Below, in pieces: positions 12,601 to 26,055 of a stretch of 27,630 nt of DNA. Positions within the stretch are counted from its first letter, which is position 1; each line of letters opens with the position of its first letter. The stretch is taken from positions 7,390,648 to 7,418,277 of the forward strand of contig CM012954.1 in assembly GCA_000181795.3 (NCBI GenBank), given 5' to 3'. The stretch comes from Trichinella spiralis. Lineage: Eukaryota > Nematoda > Enoplea > Trichinellida > Trichinellidae. The notes under the pieces were generated by a model, which ran no database searches, was not told the origin of the DNA, and saw only the letters and a program-made list of their open reading frames with translations. Made by a program: the position numbers and the translations under genes.

Positions 12601-13939
12601 TTGCAAAAGCTATTGATGCACTGAAACGAGTACTGACGTAAGTGATCATATCATACAAAACTGTGAAGTGAAGCTTATCACATAGCTAGCTAGTTATGTT
12701 GCTTGTATTCGGCATATTTATGGTTTATTGTGATTGTTTTAAACAGAAGAACAACTTTTGTTAAATAAATCGAAATAATAATAGCAGAAATTTGAATATT
12801 ATTTTTTTGACTTTTCATTTCAGGCATATTAACGAAGACAAAAGGAAAACTGAAGGACAAGTGAAGCTTTTTGATATTGTAAACGAGATCGAAAACTGCC
12901 CAGTTAGATGTTTGACGAATTATTTATCCTTCGATATTAATGTGAATATTTTAGCCTTATTTGCTTTCTTCACAACGGCAGTTTATCACTTCCATTTCTG
13001 TGACATCCCTTTCTCATGGCTTTGTCAAAAAAGGTTCTCAGTGTGTTTTTTATTTGTTTAATGATTGTCTTGAGGTAAAATGGGTTTTCAATTCTGATGT
13101 TTTTCAAATTTGCATCTTGAGAAAATTGTACAGGTTGCGAAGTCGAGACAAAAAACCAACGGAAGAGAAGAGACGCGGACGTTGCATGCAACATTGAAGC
13201 CGTACAAGCATGCAGAGTTGCTATTTTTATCCAACATTCGTCGCGTGATCGATGTAACTTGTTTTGAAGGTATTATCTTGTTGCTGTTTTTTCAACATAA
13301 TCTTCATAAATTAACAATTTGCATGCTATGTTGCTTGAGTTGGTTTTTGAAGTGAAAAGCTCCACTGGTTATTTATTATTCATATTTTGATTGACTACAA
13401 TATATATTTTTTAGTAATATAAAAATTGTCTTGTTATAGAAGCATCAAATATATTTTGTTTGACTATTCGCAATAATATGGGCGACACGAATTATCCATT
13501 CCAGCTAGTGGATGAGACTGCCAACGAGGCTCGTCGTATGTTTTTGGAGAAGTTGTGCGATCAAGTTCTGAAAACTGTCGGTCGTGTCGATTTCTGCTTG
13601 CAATCCTTGCAGTCAGCCGACGCTGATGGTGATAGCGATCTGGCTCTGACAATTCAAAAAGCGATAAAGTAAATTAATTAATTAATTTCTTACATATACA
13701 ATATGCATTTCAGGCATTTAAAATACGGTGGCCGAAGACTTAGTAGAGCCTTTTCGTTTAATAAAACTCAAACATCCCTACGCAGAGCTGTTAGCCAGAT
13801 TGCAGTCAACGTAGGTGGTCATCTTCGACGGATGTCCAGGTCGAATTTGCGCTTGCCGTTGCAACAAATTCACGAAGAAGCCCAGCAGCAGCAATCATCA
13901 AGTTCACTTTTTTTTACTAATCATCATATTCGACGTTAA
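9675..13939 (+). CDS. ect-2: ECT2-family RhoGEF (cytokinesis exchange factor)
   Basis: ECT2 activates RhoA at the cell equator to start cytokinesis and also acts in polarity. Exons: 9675-9741, 9824-9952, 10010-10152, 10423-10512, 10572-10679, 10837-10938, 10994-11093, 11146-11261, 11312-11377, 11431-11590, 11646-11782, 11835-12026, 12083-12193, 12264-12360, 12556-12637, 12824-12902, 12955-13074, 13134-13269, 13440-13668, 13714-13939. Total 2490 nt, 829 residues (human about 883). Order: N-terminal BRCT0 region; BRCT1 from about residue 114 (RPLYCNAMKEVTVCFAGL, LVHHMGG, WIFKMWERR); BRCT2 to about 307 (EWFW-like WFWLSIQ); a basic, Ser-rich linker (KCRKRSKSP); DH about 379-590 (YPPFVNFYE, KPRFHAFLK, LIIRPVQRLPSV, HINEDKRKTE); PH about 594-745 (FYLFNDCLE); basic tail (RAFSFNKTQTSLRRAVSQ). 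The start lies 10 nt after an acceptor. Exon 2 has a better-looking donor at 9899 that would shorten the protein by 18 residues; homology to the human LIKALKTIK segment favours the longer form. Two acceptors are AAG (before 10572 and 10837). Confidence 0.95.
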
Positions 13940-15131
13940 TTTACAGTTGATTTATGGAAAGTAATTTTACCAAATATCTTTTCATTACTGTTAATTATTC
14001 CAGGTTTTAAAACAAGCAGGAAAAAGAAATAATCATATATGTTGTCATGCTATTTTATTATTATTATTACTATTATTATTATTATATATATATACATACA
14101 TACATATCTATATACTGCATACATATATAAGATATTAAAGTTGTTTTATTTCTCTGTTCCATATTCCAGAGATTATTCTTTTGTAAAAATATTAAAGTAT
14201 GATAAAATAATTTTCAATTATAACATGTTTAAGAAAACAGAATAACAATCTCTCTTCACACGTCACTAAAAGTAATTCTACAACTGTAAAGCATGTTTAA
14301 ATAACTAAATCAATATAAGATGTCAAGAGATACGTTTTTGAAATTGAACAAACGCTCATCATCACCAGATGGCATTATGACGAAAATAGGGCAATGCAAA
14401 ATAATAGGCATAATGAATCAGAGTTGACCAATTAGAGCTTACCTGCTGCCCTCATGCAATCGATCGAGGAATAGCATATGTTTATAGAGGTTTTGGGCGT
14501 TTTTGAAAGAATATATTAAAAGATTTTTCAATTTAATATTTAAAAATTTATAAAGCTAAATTCAAAATTGAACAAATCATCTTATTCTATTAATAACTAA
14601 ATTCAAATTATTACAGTATAAATTCCATGATTATAGTATTTGATGTTCAAGTTTTTTCCAATTTGGTTCAGTTGTTCTGCTGGCATTGTGCTGGAAAAAT
14701 TTGCATTTTAATTTCGATTCTTGCTCCAATTATTATTGATGGAAATTTCGAATATTGTGAATTGATATTTTTTATTCTTTCCATTAATGCCGAATTAATT
14801 AAGCAGTGTTGAATGGTAATTAAAATTGTTTAAAGATGCCAAATGAATTGATTTGTGCTGTTTAAAATTTCCATCCGAACTCTGAAATAGCGGTTCTTTT
14901 GTAAACAGTAGTTGTTTGAAATGTGTTGACTGTCTGATGAAAGTGGCGAAATTATGGATGTTGGAGTAATTCATTTGACGTGAACTAGTTGTTTTCAAAA
15001 TTTCAGCCGTGAAAAGCGTAGTTTGAACAGACAGGTTCCCAGTCGTCAACTATTTGACGGCATCTGTTATTGCAGTGAGTTCGATTAAGCGTTGGAAAGT
15101 AATAGTTGTGTTGGTTTCATTTTAGCATCGG
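13940..15131. other. Intergenic region between ECT2 and S1P lyase
   Basis: About 1.2 kb. It holds the ECT2 3'UTR, a microsatellite, and AT-rich sequence leading to a 3' splice site (TTTCATTTTAG, ending 15125) 6 nt before the lyase ATG. That acceptor belongs either to a 5'UTR intron or to a trans-spliced leader. I see no gene; the minus-strand frames at 14795-15049 and 15117-15473 lack support, and the second overlaps real lyase exons. Confidence 0.6.
14051..14129. repeat. Microsatellite (ATT)n-(TA)n-(CATA)n
   Basis: A run of ATT units passes into TA and then imperfect CATA units, just after the ECT2 coding end. Probably polymorphic and without function. Confidence 0.9.
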
Positions 15132-18100
15132 ATGCAAAAGATGGACTGGCTGCTTGTTCACATCGATTTTCTTATTGACTATATGTCCACGTTGACAGGT
15201 TGGCTTAAGCTGAGAATTATTGCCAGTTTGGTGATCGTTTCGAACAAAACTTTTTAGTGGAAAAATTATACAATGACATCCGGATGTTTGTGTTTTCATG
15301 TTTTTTGGCTTTGATTCATCTGATTGATTGGTGTCGACGCTTGTACAACGTAACTTTTGGAGAATTGGAACCATGGCAAATATCGGCGTATACATTTTGT
15401 GCTTTTTCGGTTTTTCTTTGGTTGGATAAGTTTTTTCACTGTGAAGAAGGTAAATGTTGTTCAGTTTTGACAAAATTTACATATTTCCTTTTTCTTTTGC
15501 AATTAAGCATTTGTTGTTCGTTTGGAGAAAACGTTGTTTCGAACTGCTCGTCGACTTCCTTGGGTGAAACGGAAAATAAGTGTTCAACTTTCGAAAACAA
15601 GGCAGTCTGTTCAAATGGAGCTTCAAAAAAATGATCCTGATCCGGAATTTATTCGCCATTTACCAGACCGAGGCTTTGATCAAGTAAATTTGCTATTGCC
15701 CATTTTCAATTAGTACGTTTGATTTGAACTTTTCAAGAATGATATCATCGCCAAAGCTGAGCGATACCAGAAAGCAGGTAAGTTAATAAATCAAATTTAA
15801 AGTTTCAGATTGCCAGCATGTTATGCGTGTAGTTAGTGGTCGTCGAACAATATTCATGTGGTTTTTTTTTGATTTTTTAGGAACTTTTGATTTCAGCAAA
15901 GGAAAAGTCTCTGGTGCTGTATATAACGCGAATGTTGAGCTTGTTTCTTTGAATGCCGAAGTGAGGAGATGGAATTTATTTTTATTTTCTTTGAAAAATT
16001 TTTTATTTTGATTTATTTGAAAATTATCTATTCAAAGCTTTAATCAAGAGTTTTATTTTTTCTTTTAAAGTTGAAACTTGTTGTTGAATTATTGCTCATG
16101 AAATGTTATATTCAAATTTGAGTTTTTAATTTAATGTTTGTGCATGTGTGCAAGTTTGCATTAGCATTTTGATTTGAGCACAGCATATGTTGTTTATACT
16201 GCCAGTTGCTTCAGAATAAATAGGTGTGTATGCTTTTACAGTAGACTTTGCTAGTTAAAAATTCTTGTTTCTTTATTTATCAACCAGTTTACAGTGGTTC
16301 ATTGTAGAAAACTATTGGTGCACTGAATTGTTGTTTCTATAGCTAAAGAGTTAGGATAAAGTTAATTTACGACAAACAACTATATTCTATATACCACGAA
16401 AAGGTATATCAAATGATGTATAAATTGGTATAAAATTTGATAATTCAAAATTATTTAAGAAAGCAAATAATATCAGAAAATTTTGTTTTTAAATTTCTTC
16501 GTGTTCTTTACACACCTGCTTCTGAAATAATTACAACGATTGTGACTGTTAATTAATTTTAATGTAGCATATCTAAAAGGAGATTTTTTAGTAAATTAAA
16601 TTTTATCAGAATCTGGCAACATGATAATCTGATGAATGAAATTTTATTTCAGATTATGAAATTATTTTGCTGGTCTAATCCATTGCATCCTGATATATTT
16701 CCTGGCATTCGTAAGATGGAAGCTGAAATTGTGAGAATGGTTTGCAATATGTTTAATGGTGGCAACAACGCCTGCGGAACGGTAAACTGTTTTATATTCA
16801 GCCATGTGTGCATATTGAATTGGATTATTTTTGAATTATGCAATGTCATGAAAAATTAGCAGTACATGTGATGATAATATCTTTTTTGTTTCGATATTTT
16901 TCTTTTATTTCCATTTTATTGACCACAATTCAGGTTACTTCTGGTGGTACGGAATCATTGTTGCTTGCTTGTCTTGCTTACCGAAATCGTGCCTATGACA
17001 GAGGAAACAAAGATCCAGAGATGTAATAAATTTTTAATAATTTGCGTTAATTGTATTTTTTTTGTAATTTTTAAAACAGTGTTGTTCCGGTATCGGCTCA
17101 TGGTGCGTTTGACAAAGCTGCCCAGATGCTTCGACTTCGTATTCGACATGTACCACTGGAAGCAGGTACTTTTAAAGTTGATTTGGACAAAATGAAGCAA
17201 ATGATTACAAAGTCGACCTGTATGGTACGTGGGTTAATCATTTTTATAATTTTTTTTGAAATTTTTTAAATTCGTTCAGCTGGTTGCTTCGGCACCCAAT
17301 TTTCCCTACGGTATAATCGATCCAATTGAACAAGTTGCCGCTGTAAGTTATTATTGTTATTGTTATTTTCATTATTATTAAAAATAAATTGTCGATTAGC
17401 TTGGTGAAAAATTTGGCATTCCCGTTCACGTAGACTGTTGTCTTGGGGGATTTTTGTTGCCATTCATGGAGCGTGCCGATTATCCACTAGATGAAGAATT
17501 TGATTTTCGTATTCGCGGTGTTACCAGCATTTCATGCGATACGCATAAAGTAAATATTATTATTATATTTGAAGCATTTATAAAAATTGCTTTGTAAAAT
17601 ATGTTATTTATTGTAAGAAAAAATTTCTTTTAGTATGGATTTAGCACAAAAGGAACATCAGTACTGATGTATCGAAATAAACTTTATCAGAGGTATCAAT
17701 ATTTCTGTCAGCCCAACTGGCCTGGTGGCATTTATGCTACGGCTACCGTTGCTGGTAAAAAATTAATGAAAATATTGAAAAAGAGAATTGTATGATTTGT
17801 GTTAAAGTGGAAATTTAATTTTGTTCTTTCAGGTAGTCGAAACGGTGCTAATAGTGCTTCGTGTTGGGCAACCATGCTTCATTTTGGCATTCACGGTTAT
17901 GTTCAATGCACCCGGAAAATTATACGCACAGCTCGTTACATTGAACGAAAGTAGAAACGACAAATATCATTTATTTTCCATTTAAATTACATTGTTTTTC
18001 TTTTCTTTTCAGATTACGCGAAGTGAAAGGTATCTATATATTTGGTCATCCGCGGGTCAGTGTTGTTGCTTTCACATCATACGTATTTGATATCTATGCG

Positions 18101-18603
18101 TTTGCGAGTCAGATGGGCGATCGGGGTTGGTCGTTGAATTTACTTCAGCTACCTCCGGCGTAAGATGAATAGGCTTATCGCTATTATCGATGTAAATATC
18201 CATGTTTGATTTCACATTCCAGTGTCCATTTTTGCATAACAATGAATCAAACACATGAAGGCGTGGCGCACAGTTTCATCGAAGATGCCACTGCTGTGGC
18301 GGAAGCATTGCTCGAAGACCCGTCGAAAAGCAATGATATTTCTGGCGCGGTAAGGCAGCCCCCCTCTTTCTCTCTCTCTCTTCCTCTGTAATCCACTCAG
18401 ATATGTTATTATGCTTTTTGAATTTTGAATTTGTTTTGAAATTATTCATAAACTGTTTGCTTGCTGTTCAGGCTGCACTTTACGGCTCGTCGCAAACACT
18501 GCCTGACCGAACCCTAGTCAACGAAATTGCCTGCGCTTATTTGGACGCTTGTTATGCAACTGAAACGAAATGCGATCCGGACGATTTGGACGGCTTGATC
18601 TGA
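15132..18603 (+). CDS. spl: Sphingosine-1-phosphate lyase
   Basis: This PLP enzyme of the ER membrane splits sphingosine 1-phosphate into trans-2-hexadecenal and phosphoethanolamine, the exit step of sphingolipid breakdown. Exons: 15132-15198, 15258-15449, 15508-15683, 15738-15777, 15881-15960, 16653-16781, 16934-17022, 17080-17224, 17280-17342, 17400-17549, 17634-17754, 17833-17950, 18013-18159, 18223-18349, 18472-18603. Total 1776 nt, 591 residues (human 568). Hydrophobic N-terminal segments precede and follow the conserved EPWQ. The core reads [56 protein letters not shown], and [10 protein letters not shown], whose final Lys377 is the expected PLP lysine and the last codon of exon 10. Then come [24 protein letters not shown] and HFCIT. 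Intron 5 (692 bp) is much longer than the rest. Acceptors before 15508 and 15738 are AAG. No catalytic residue appears lost. The ATG at 15141 is an alternative start. Confidence 0.96.
18359..18388. repeat. CT-rich simple repeat in lyase intron 14
   Basis: A CT/pyrimidine run just after the exon 14 donor of the S1P lyase gene, inside the 122-bp intron. Confidence 0.85.
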
Positions 18604-18649
18604 CCAAACATGCAAATTGATCATAACGATGTAAAGCAAGAAAATTTTT

Positions 18650-18655
18650 TTTATT
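18650..18655 (-). terminator. Only AATAAA seen downstream of the aldehyde dehydrogenase stop
   Basis: TTTATT on the + strand is AATAAA on the minus strand, about 334 nt after the dehydrogenase stop and inside the predicted lyase 3'UTR. A nearer non-canonical signal (ATAAAT type, around 18954-18959) may be used instead. Confidence 0.3.
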
Positions 18656-18664
18656 TTCTAACGA

Positions 18665-18690
18665 ACACACACACACACATATATGTATAT
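18665..18690. repeat. (AC)n/(AT)n microsatellite between the convergent genes
   Basis: About seven AC units followed by AT-rich sequence, in the 3' region shared by the lyase and dehydrogenase genes. Confidence 0.9.
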
Positions 18691-18886
18691 TCTAGTTTTA
18701 CTGAACCTACTGATTGATCATCATTTTATAACTTATAGATATGGAAGTGATTATTGGGAAGGAAAAAAACAAGACAATTCGAAAACGGTTATAATTTTTC
18801 TTTTCTACTATATTTTTCATCTTTTCACTTCATCATCGTCGACGACAAAAATTTTCCCACGCTTTGAAAGTAGCTAAAACTTTTAT

Positions 18887-18892
18887 AATAAA
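18887..18892 (+). terminator. Polyadenylation signal of the S1P lyase gene
   Basis: AATAAA 284 nt after the lyase stop and 97 bp before the last base of the dehydrogenase stop codon. It is the first canonical hexamer on this strand after the stop. Confidence 0.55.
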
Positions 18893-18988
18893 GCTACATT
18901 GTTCGAATTGAAATTTAAAAATCATAAATGTATAAAAACAAAAAAATTGAAGTATTTATGCTTTTTTTCATTTCATTACAACTCCTAC

Positions 18989-21150
<2,162 letters not shown>

Positions 21151-23050
21151 GGTTTCTTCTTCTTTTTTTAGTTAAAGAAAGTGTGAAATTGTTCACCGTG
21201 AAATAATTGACAGCCATTGGTGGTGACCAAATGAAATTAGTAGAAATTTTTCCCGTATTAATTTCTTGAATGAAATTCCAGTTTCAGGAACTGAATATCA
21301 GTGATTAAAACGACTGCTGATAAGACGTTTAAAAATTGCCAAAATAATCAGAGCGTCAATTTGTCTGTTGTAAATTTAATGATTTTCAGGTGCAATTTTT
21401 CTAACATTTAATTCGATGACAAAGGTATTCAATGTTTATCAGTTATTGATATTGATTCTCTTGCGCTCAATAGTTCATTCGCTATGCTTGAAATTTGTAG
21501 TAATGAAAATATGAAAAAAGTAACTTGCAATACGACTTATTTAATCGTTTAGAAGAGGAATTTTTCCGTGAAGAAGTTTGCATCATTATTTGTGTAAAGT
21601 GATTTTCTAATTTTTATTTACATCAACTTGATTCAGTCTTTGTTTTGTCAGTTTTGTCTATCTTTCAAGTATTATGCAAATAGCATAATTGAACTACATT
21701 TATGCTGTTGAACGTCAAACAAGCCGTGCATGATGGAAATGTAACAATTCCGTTGCTTGTAATTTTGAAATTATTTTAAATTGAAGCTGTTTGACATTTT
21801 GAAAAAGCGTCATAGTTGGAATTTGTTCGGTCATCTTTGAGCAGCTGAGCAAAGCGAAAAGAGATCGATTTGCCAAGTTGAAAAATTTGACAGTATGATT
21901 TATGAATTGTTTTATTTTTAATGTAAAGTTCCAATTTGCCAGTTGACGGGATTTAATCAACCGCGACAACCACGTGTTCATGATTTAACAAAAAAATTTT
22001 GAATTAAACTGGAAGAAAAATGGTATAATTGAAGCAGAAATATGCGCAAATAAAATTGTTATTAATACTTGATTTCAGTTCATTTCGAAACAGTGTAAAT
22101 TCAGTTTTTCTAATTTAATAATATTGGCAATAAGAAGTATAACATTTATTGCTTGTTTAATTTCATAAACGAAATTTTGAATATTTATAAATAATGTATT
22201 TTACTTTTAGATCAATATATAAATATCGGATACATTTTTCTTTCAACAACCAGTCGTTGAAATTGGTTGATGCATGTGAAAATATGTTTTCAAACGAGTT
22301 TCAACTTGAAAGATAAAAAAAGAACTATAGGAAATTTGTTGATTCCTAATGGAAAGTATTATATTTTTAAAGAATAGTCACTTTTTGACAAGCTCGTTGA
22401 AAAATTGACAACAATCAGGTTAGCTTTGAAGGATGTTAAGGAAAAATTTCATTTTTTTCGAATATAAGCTGTAGCTCTTTTTTGTTAATTGAGGAAATGC
22501 TATTCTCTTCTAAACGTTATATTATTAAGATTTCAACTTCAATTTTAGGCGTCAATATTTATTGCTCAATTTCACGACGCGTTCATTGGTTCTTTCTGTT
22601 TATTATGCAAACTGAAATGTCTCCTGAAAATGCCATTTTCAACATATACTGCTGCTCTCGCATCTGTTTGCCTTGAGGTTCAATCGCACTTTGCTCAATT
22701 TATGGTTGCATTCAACATCGACCATACAGTCTGCTAAAAGGTATTGAATATTTTTCTACTTATTCATCGTAAACATTTATTTATTCGGCTTCAAAATCGA
22801 ATATTTACTTGCTTTTCATATTTCAACATTTGTAACTTCAGAAAGCTTGAAAAAAAAGATTCAGCGAGATGATGCATTGTATCATTTGATTTATTGAATA
22901 GAATAATAATTAAAGTCGTGGCTTGTTCCTAGCTGTTCATTAGACATTTAAAAGGCATTACGCTGTCAAGGTTGGTCATTCTACCAAAGGTAATATGATG
23001 TGCTATTTGCGTAATTCACTTGCTCTTTCTTATACAACATATCAATCAGA

Positions 23051-23190
23051 ATGTTCCCTTCATGGTCAGTTAGTTATTCGGTAGATCAATATGATTATCA
23101 CTAGCCAAGCAACGCGTTCAGTTCTACTCTTTAATATCATCGATCATTGAAACGTAAGATTTTTTTATAACTGAGCTAAGGTTCTGTGCA
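23051..23190 (+). repeat. Diverged dispersed repeat, copy A
   Basis: Aligns by eye with 26700-26840. Shared blocks in the same order are a TTAGTTA stretch, then CGCGTTCAG, a pyrimidine-rich stretch of about 20 nt, GTAAG, an AT-rich tract, TGAGC and a following TTCT. Identity outside these blocks is low, so the relationship is tentative. Confidence 0.35.
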
Positions 23191-24602
23191 GGTATATTAT
23201 GTTTACAGGACTTGACAATATGTCTGTTGAAAACTAGCATATTTATTTCAATTTCCTTCAGCTAACCTTCAGATCAGCTTAATTGATGCTTTGATAGTAA
23301 ATTGAATATCATATTAATTCATATTTCATTTTGGATTTTGAGAAATTTGCTAAAACTCCAATTTAGCAATATTATGATTGCTAAAAGCATTGTAAACAAC
23401 AGCGTTGTTTCAACTTTGTAATCAAATTTGATCATTTTCAATATATGGTATTTTTAAACCGTTATAAGTTATTATTCAATGAAATTGCTCAAATAAAAAT
23501 TCTCAAAATTGTCAGAATTGCTGTAATGCATAAGCAAAATCAGCAGCAATATCGCTGCAATTAGAAGATTTCTTTTGGTGAGAAAATTTATAATTATTAA
23601 AATTATTTGCCATGCACGTTTATCAAACTTTTTCAAACATTTCCATCTCTATTATTTGAATTCAAATAGCTTCTTTGCCATCTATATGAACAATATCTGA
23701 ACAAATGCGCTATCAAAAAGAAATACTGCCGACAAAAATTTGGCTCATTTATTTGCATGATTGCAGGAAATATACAAATTTTCACTTTATGAAAACTGTA
23801 TGCAAATCAGTCTCCACTACGAGCTTACGATTAATCATGAAGCATTGGATGCTGTATGAGAAATGTAATTTCAGGGACAATTCAATTGACGGGAAAATAG
23901 AAAGTTTTGTTTTAAAGAAAAATATCTAAATAATAAGTTTACGTGGCATGTAATTTTCACGCATATTTTATCATCATCAGTTGTTTAAACTTAGTTATTT
24001 AGGAATTACTGGTTACTCAATGTGCACTGAACGACTCAGCAGTAGCGACAACGATAAGAGGTGGATACTCTATTTTTGAAAGTATTTCAAATAGATCCGT
24101 TGTGAGGGAAAATCTTTTTATCATGTGTTTGCTAATTTGAAAAAAATGACCTGGCAATATTTCATATCAATAGCATATTCAACTTTCGTCTGCCATTGAT
24201 ATTCAGGTGAGCAAGTGCAAGTACAACAAAAGGCGGCAGTTCAGCATGAAACAAAATCACTAACAAATCCATAAACAGTTATACATAAACATTCATTTAA
24301 GTCATAATAACACAACAGAAATGAACAGGTATTTAGATTAACGAAGATCAAGAAGTTTCCAATAAGCATTCATGACTGAAAGGGATTTGTTCAACATACT
24401 ATATACAATACTTTATTAAATATAAATGAAATCGTAATTACTTCTAGCATTTAGTAAAGTTTACCATAATGTTTCTATACCATAACGCTATAAGTTAGCA
24501 AAAATGATTTTACATCACCAAAGGCAAGTACATATTATTCAATTTGTATGAAATTGACCGACTTTTCAAAATGCCATCTTCATAGTTATTCATAGCCATT
24601 TG

Positions 24603-24630
24603 CAGAAAATCAGTTACAGAAAATCAGTTT
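24603..24630. repeat. 14-bp tandem duplication
   Basis: CAGAAAATCAGTTA is followed directly by CAGAAAATCAGTTT. A small local duplication. Confidence 0.9.
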
Positions 24631-25087
24631 CAAAGTAAGCTGTTTGAAGAACATCAGTCAAAAAGTTTGATAAAGTTTCCTGTAGAATATCATCGATAGT
24701 TAAAAGGTAAGCAATTTTTACAACTTTACTAACATTTTCTGTATATATCAATACAGATTACATTTTAGTAGCAAATTAATGGATTTCAGTTTCGCTGACT
24801 ATACTTCGTATAAGCACGCTTCATATTGCATGATATTTGTTGCATTTGGGGACTCGAATTTCCTATTATTTCTTGGCCAATTTCATAAATTTGCCGGAAG
24901 ATGTGTCAAACAAGCAGGAAATGAACATGAAACATCCGAGATACCTATTTTATATTAATTTCTTTTTTTATATTGCACAACAGATATGAAATTCCAACGT
25001 TACTTCGCTTTCACATTGATTAATATTCGATTGTCCAATCGTATGCTTTGCATATGTTTTATTTCTCAAAAGACTGTCGATTTAATT

Positions 25088-25228
25088 TATGGTAAGGTAT
25101 TCGCTAAAAGTACGTAGTTTCGTGCAATATTTCTATGTATTAGGCAAGTTCATTTTTCTTGATTTTCCGTCCATTTGGAATAAATTTATAGAAATTGTTT
25201 CAGGACGGTTTGAAATGTACATAACATC
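25088..25228 (+). repeat. Dispersed ~141-bp repeat, copy 1
   Basis: About 80% identical by eye to 25915-26055, at a constant offset of 827 bp without visible indels. It contains an inverted pair, CCGTCC 25167-25172 and GGACGG 25203-25208, kept in both copies. The 62-codon frame at 25089-25277 lies across this repeat and is not regarded as a gene. Confidence 0.85.
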
Positions 25229-25309
25229 TTCCATTCATAAGTTTTTTACTACGTTATTTCATTTATTCGACCAGTAGAATTGAATTTCTCAAGATGTAGC
25301 TGTCAACAT

Positions 25310-25350
25310 TTATTAATACCTGAGAGTCTATCGTATGACTATCGTATGTA
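25310..25350. repeat. Short tandem duplication CTATCGTATG
   Basis: Two adjacent CTATCGTATG(A/T) units of 11 bp within the spacer between the two dispersed repeat copies. Confidence 0.8.
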
Positions 25351-25914
25351 CAAAAGTGGAATTCAGGCACAAATGATATTGGAATCAGCAACCTTTGCTC
25401 GCGGGTATTTGTTAAAATTTTTGTATAAATGCTAATGAAATGCAATTATAGGATGTATTATCAAGCGCGCAGGTTTCGTATCCATCTCTGACGTCCCCAC
25501 TAAATTCGCATCATTGCACAACTTTTTTGCAATATCTCGGCAAACACGCGTTTATACGACGTGCGATCAGGTTTGTAATGATTAACTTAATTTTTCTGAT
25601 CAAATGAAATCACTTTTGCCACAACTTAAAGTTTTCGACTTTTTAAAAAAGCAAGGCTATAGCCTTTGCTGTTTTTGCGATTTTCAAAAGTAGACTTTTT
25701 TCAAAAATTTCGTTTCTTTTGTTATATATTGCTAAATTTTGATAAATTTGAAGGTTCTGGAAAGTTCCATGGCTAACTATCCCGAACTTGTTGAATAAAT
25801 GGCCTCTAAATTTTGCATGCACCTGTCTTAATACACAGGAAAGCAGCCCATCTGGAACTTCTTTCAAACGGCTCCTGGATGGTTAAATATTGGTGTAGGA
25901 AACGTATTTTACAT

Positions 25915-26055
25915 TATAATGAGGTATTCGTTGAAATTGCGAAGTCTTGTGCAATATTTCTTTGTTTTGGGCAAGTCGATTTTTCTTCATTTTCCGTCCA
26001 ATTGGAATAAATTTATAAACATTGTGTCAGGACGGATTGAAATGTAAATAAAATC
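25915..26055 (+). repeat. Dispersed ~141-bp repeat, copy 2
   Basis: Second copy of the element at 25088-25228. The inverted arms CCGTCC 25994-25999 and GGACGG 26030-26035 are both intact with the same 30-nt spacing. No target-site duplication or coding capacity is seen. Confidence 0.85.

Larger units (their letters stand above)
21151..25087. other. Gene-free AT-rich region
   Basis: Nearly 4 kb with no convincing exon, RNA gene or transposon. It should include the promoter of the aldehyde dehydrogenase gene (just above 21150). Open frames at 21715-21981 (-), 22482-22676 (+) and 23705-23929 (+) are short, without recognisable motifs or matching splice sites. Short repeats inside it are listed separately. 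Confidence 0.55.

Noticed and set aside
15823-15880. In-frame extension of lyase exon 5 ([15 protein letters not shown]...)
   Set aside because: It would insert unrelated residues between conserved blocks; splicing 15777 to 15881 restores the family spacing (ERYQKAGTFDF...SGAVY).
25089-25277. 62-codon + frame as a gene
   Set aside because: It coincides with the dispersed repeat, and the second copy does not keep the frame.
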